Assembly (NCBI GenBank): GCA_028690885.1
Contig: JAQVAJ010000102.1
Span: 1-6,210 of the forward strand
Direction: 5' to 3'
Source: Clostridia bacterium
GTDB taxonomy: Bacteria > Bacillota > Clostridia > DUPQ01
DNA: 6,210 nt
Positions 6,111 through 6,210 of the stretch are shown here, one piece after another. Every line of letters begins with the position of its first letter. Position 1 is the first letter of the stretch. The notes beneath the pieces were generated by a model. The model searched no databases. It saw only the letters and a program-made list of their open reading frames with translations, and was not told the DNA's origin. The translations under genes were made by a program, and so were the position numbers.

Positions 6111-6210
6111 TTTTCCTTTCTTTTCTTTATTTATATAATGTAAGCAGACGCTGTGGATTGGTTAAATCACCTATCGCTTGACGATTTTCTTGAGGCTACA
6201 ACCACAGCAT
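6111..6210. other. Right-edge non-coding stretch inside the element
   Basis: The part to about 6140 is A/T-rich and carries the ribosome site of the possible leader ORF. Further right, CTGTGG and CCACAG face each other about 40 bases apart, extended by a bulged TTG/CAA pairing, but the loop is too long for a confident call. Two minus-strand frames are open from the edge to stops at 6171 and 6167; either could be the tail of an upstream gene. I see no secure feature. Confidence 0.3.

Larger units (their letters stand above)
4149..6210. mobile_element. End of an integrated TndX/TnpX-type element, running off the right edge
   Basis: The large serine recombinase, preceded by tnpW, matches the terminal recombination module of Tn4451- or Tn5397-like transposons and related integrative elements of Clostridia, where the recombinase gene lies close to one end. 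The left boundary is placed at or just beyond the recombinase stop codon, because recognisable adenylation-domain sequence starts within about 20 bases of it. Base composition changes here: the recombinase has stretches near 50% GC, while sampled lines of the NRPS part are about 25-37%. The exact crossover point cannot be fixed from one junction; relatives recombine at a GA or GG dinucleotide, and a GA is present in the ATGA overlap. Cargo, transfer genes and the other end lie outside the window. Confidence 0.7.

Noticed and set aside
6167..6210. 3' tail of another element gene on the minus strand
   Set aside because: Two frames are open for only 12-13 codons to their stops at 6171 and 6167, and neither can be preferred or identified.
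1..6210. CRISPR arrays, tRNA or rRNA genes
   Set aside because: No regularly spaced direct repeats and no recognisable tRNA or rRNA sequence were seen on either strand.

Overview
The window is low-GC DNA that looks like a Clostridia-type Firmicute, most likely Lachnospiraceae or a relative. The reasons are strong AT bias in the non-element genes, Shine-Dalgarno sequences of the AGGAGG type, a TndX/TnpX-like large serine recombinase with a C-terminal region resembling DUF4368, and a small TnpW-type protein next to it. Everything recognisable is on the minus strand except a fragment at the far left.

Layout, left to right. (1) About 1-375, plus strand: the 3' part of an unrecognised gene whose reading frame seems to shift near base 45. 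(2) 420-1475, minus: an intact 351-residue protein that resembles uncharacterised proteins found beside nonribosomal peptide synthetase (NRPS) genes; a palindrome lies just upstream of it. (3) 1726-2658, minus: a decayed WYL-domain transcriptional regulator, recognisable piece by piece across several reading frames although no single ORF shows it. (4) 2729-2942, minus: a small coding remnant I cannot identify. (5) 3043-4152, minus: the C-terminal part of an NRPS adenylation domain (motifs A5-A10) plus a terminal peptidyl carrier domain. The first half of the adenylation domain (A1-A4) is absent. (6) 4149-6210, minus: the end of an integrated mobile element, carrying the serine recombinase, its own promoter, a terminator, and tnpW with a possible short leader ORF and a 20-bp palindrome. 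The element runs off the right edge.

The main biological point is the junction at about 4150. The recombinase gene ends exactly where the adenylation domain becomes recognisable, and the recombinase TGA overlaps an ATG of the truncated NRPS frame (ATGA). The simplest reading is that a TndX-like element inserted into, or replaced the 5' part of, an A-PCP gene. Whether the missing half lies beyond the other end of the element cannot be seen here; if it does, precise excision would rebuild the synthetase.

The NRPS fragment and the 351-residue gene probably belonged to one small peptide-biosynthesis locus that is now partly decayed. The WYL regulator and the neighbouring remnant between them are dead genes. 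All family assignments come from motif recognition by eye, without database searches.
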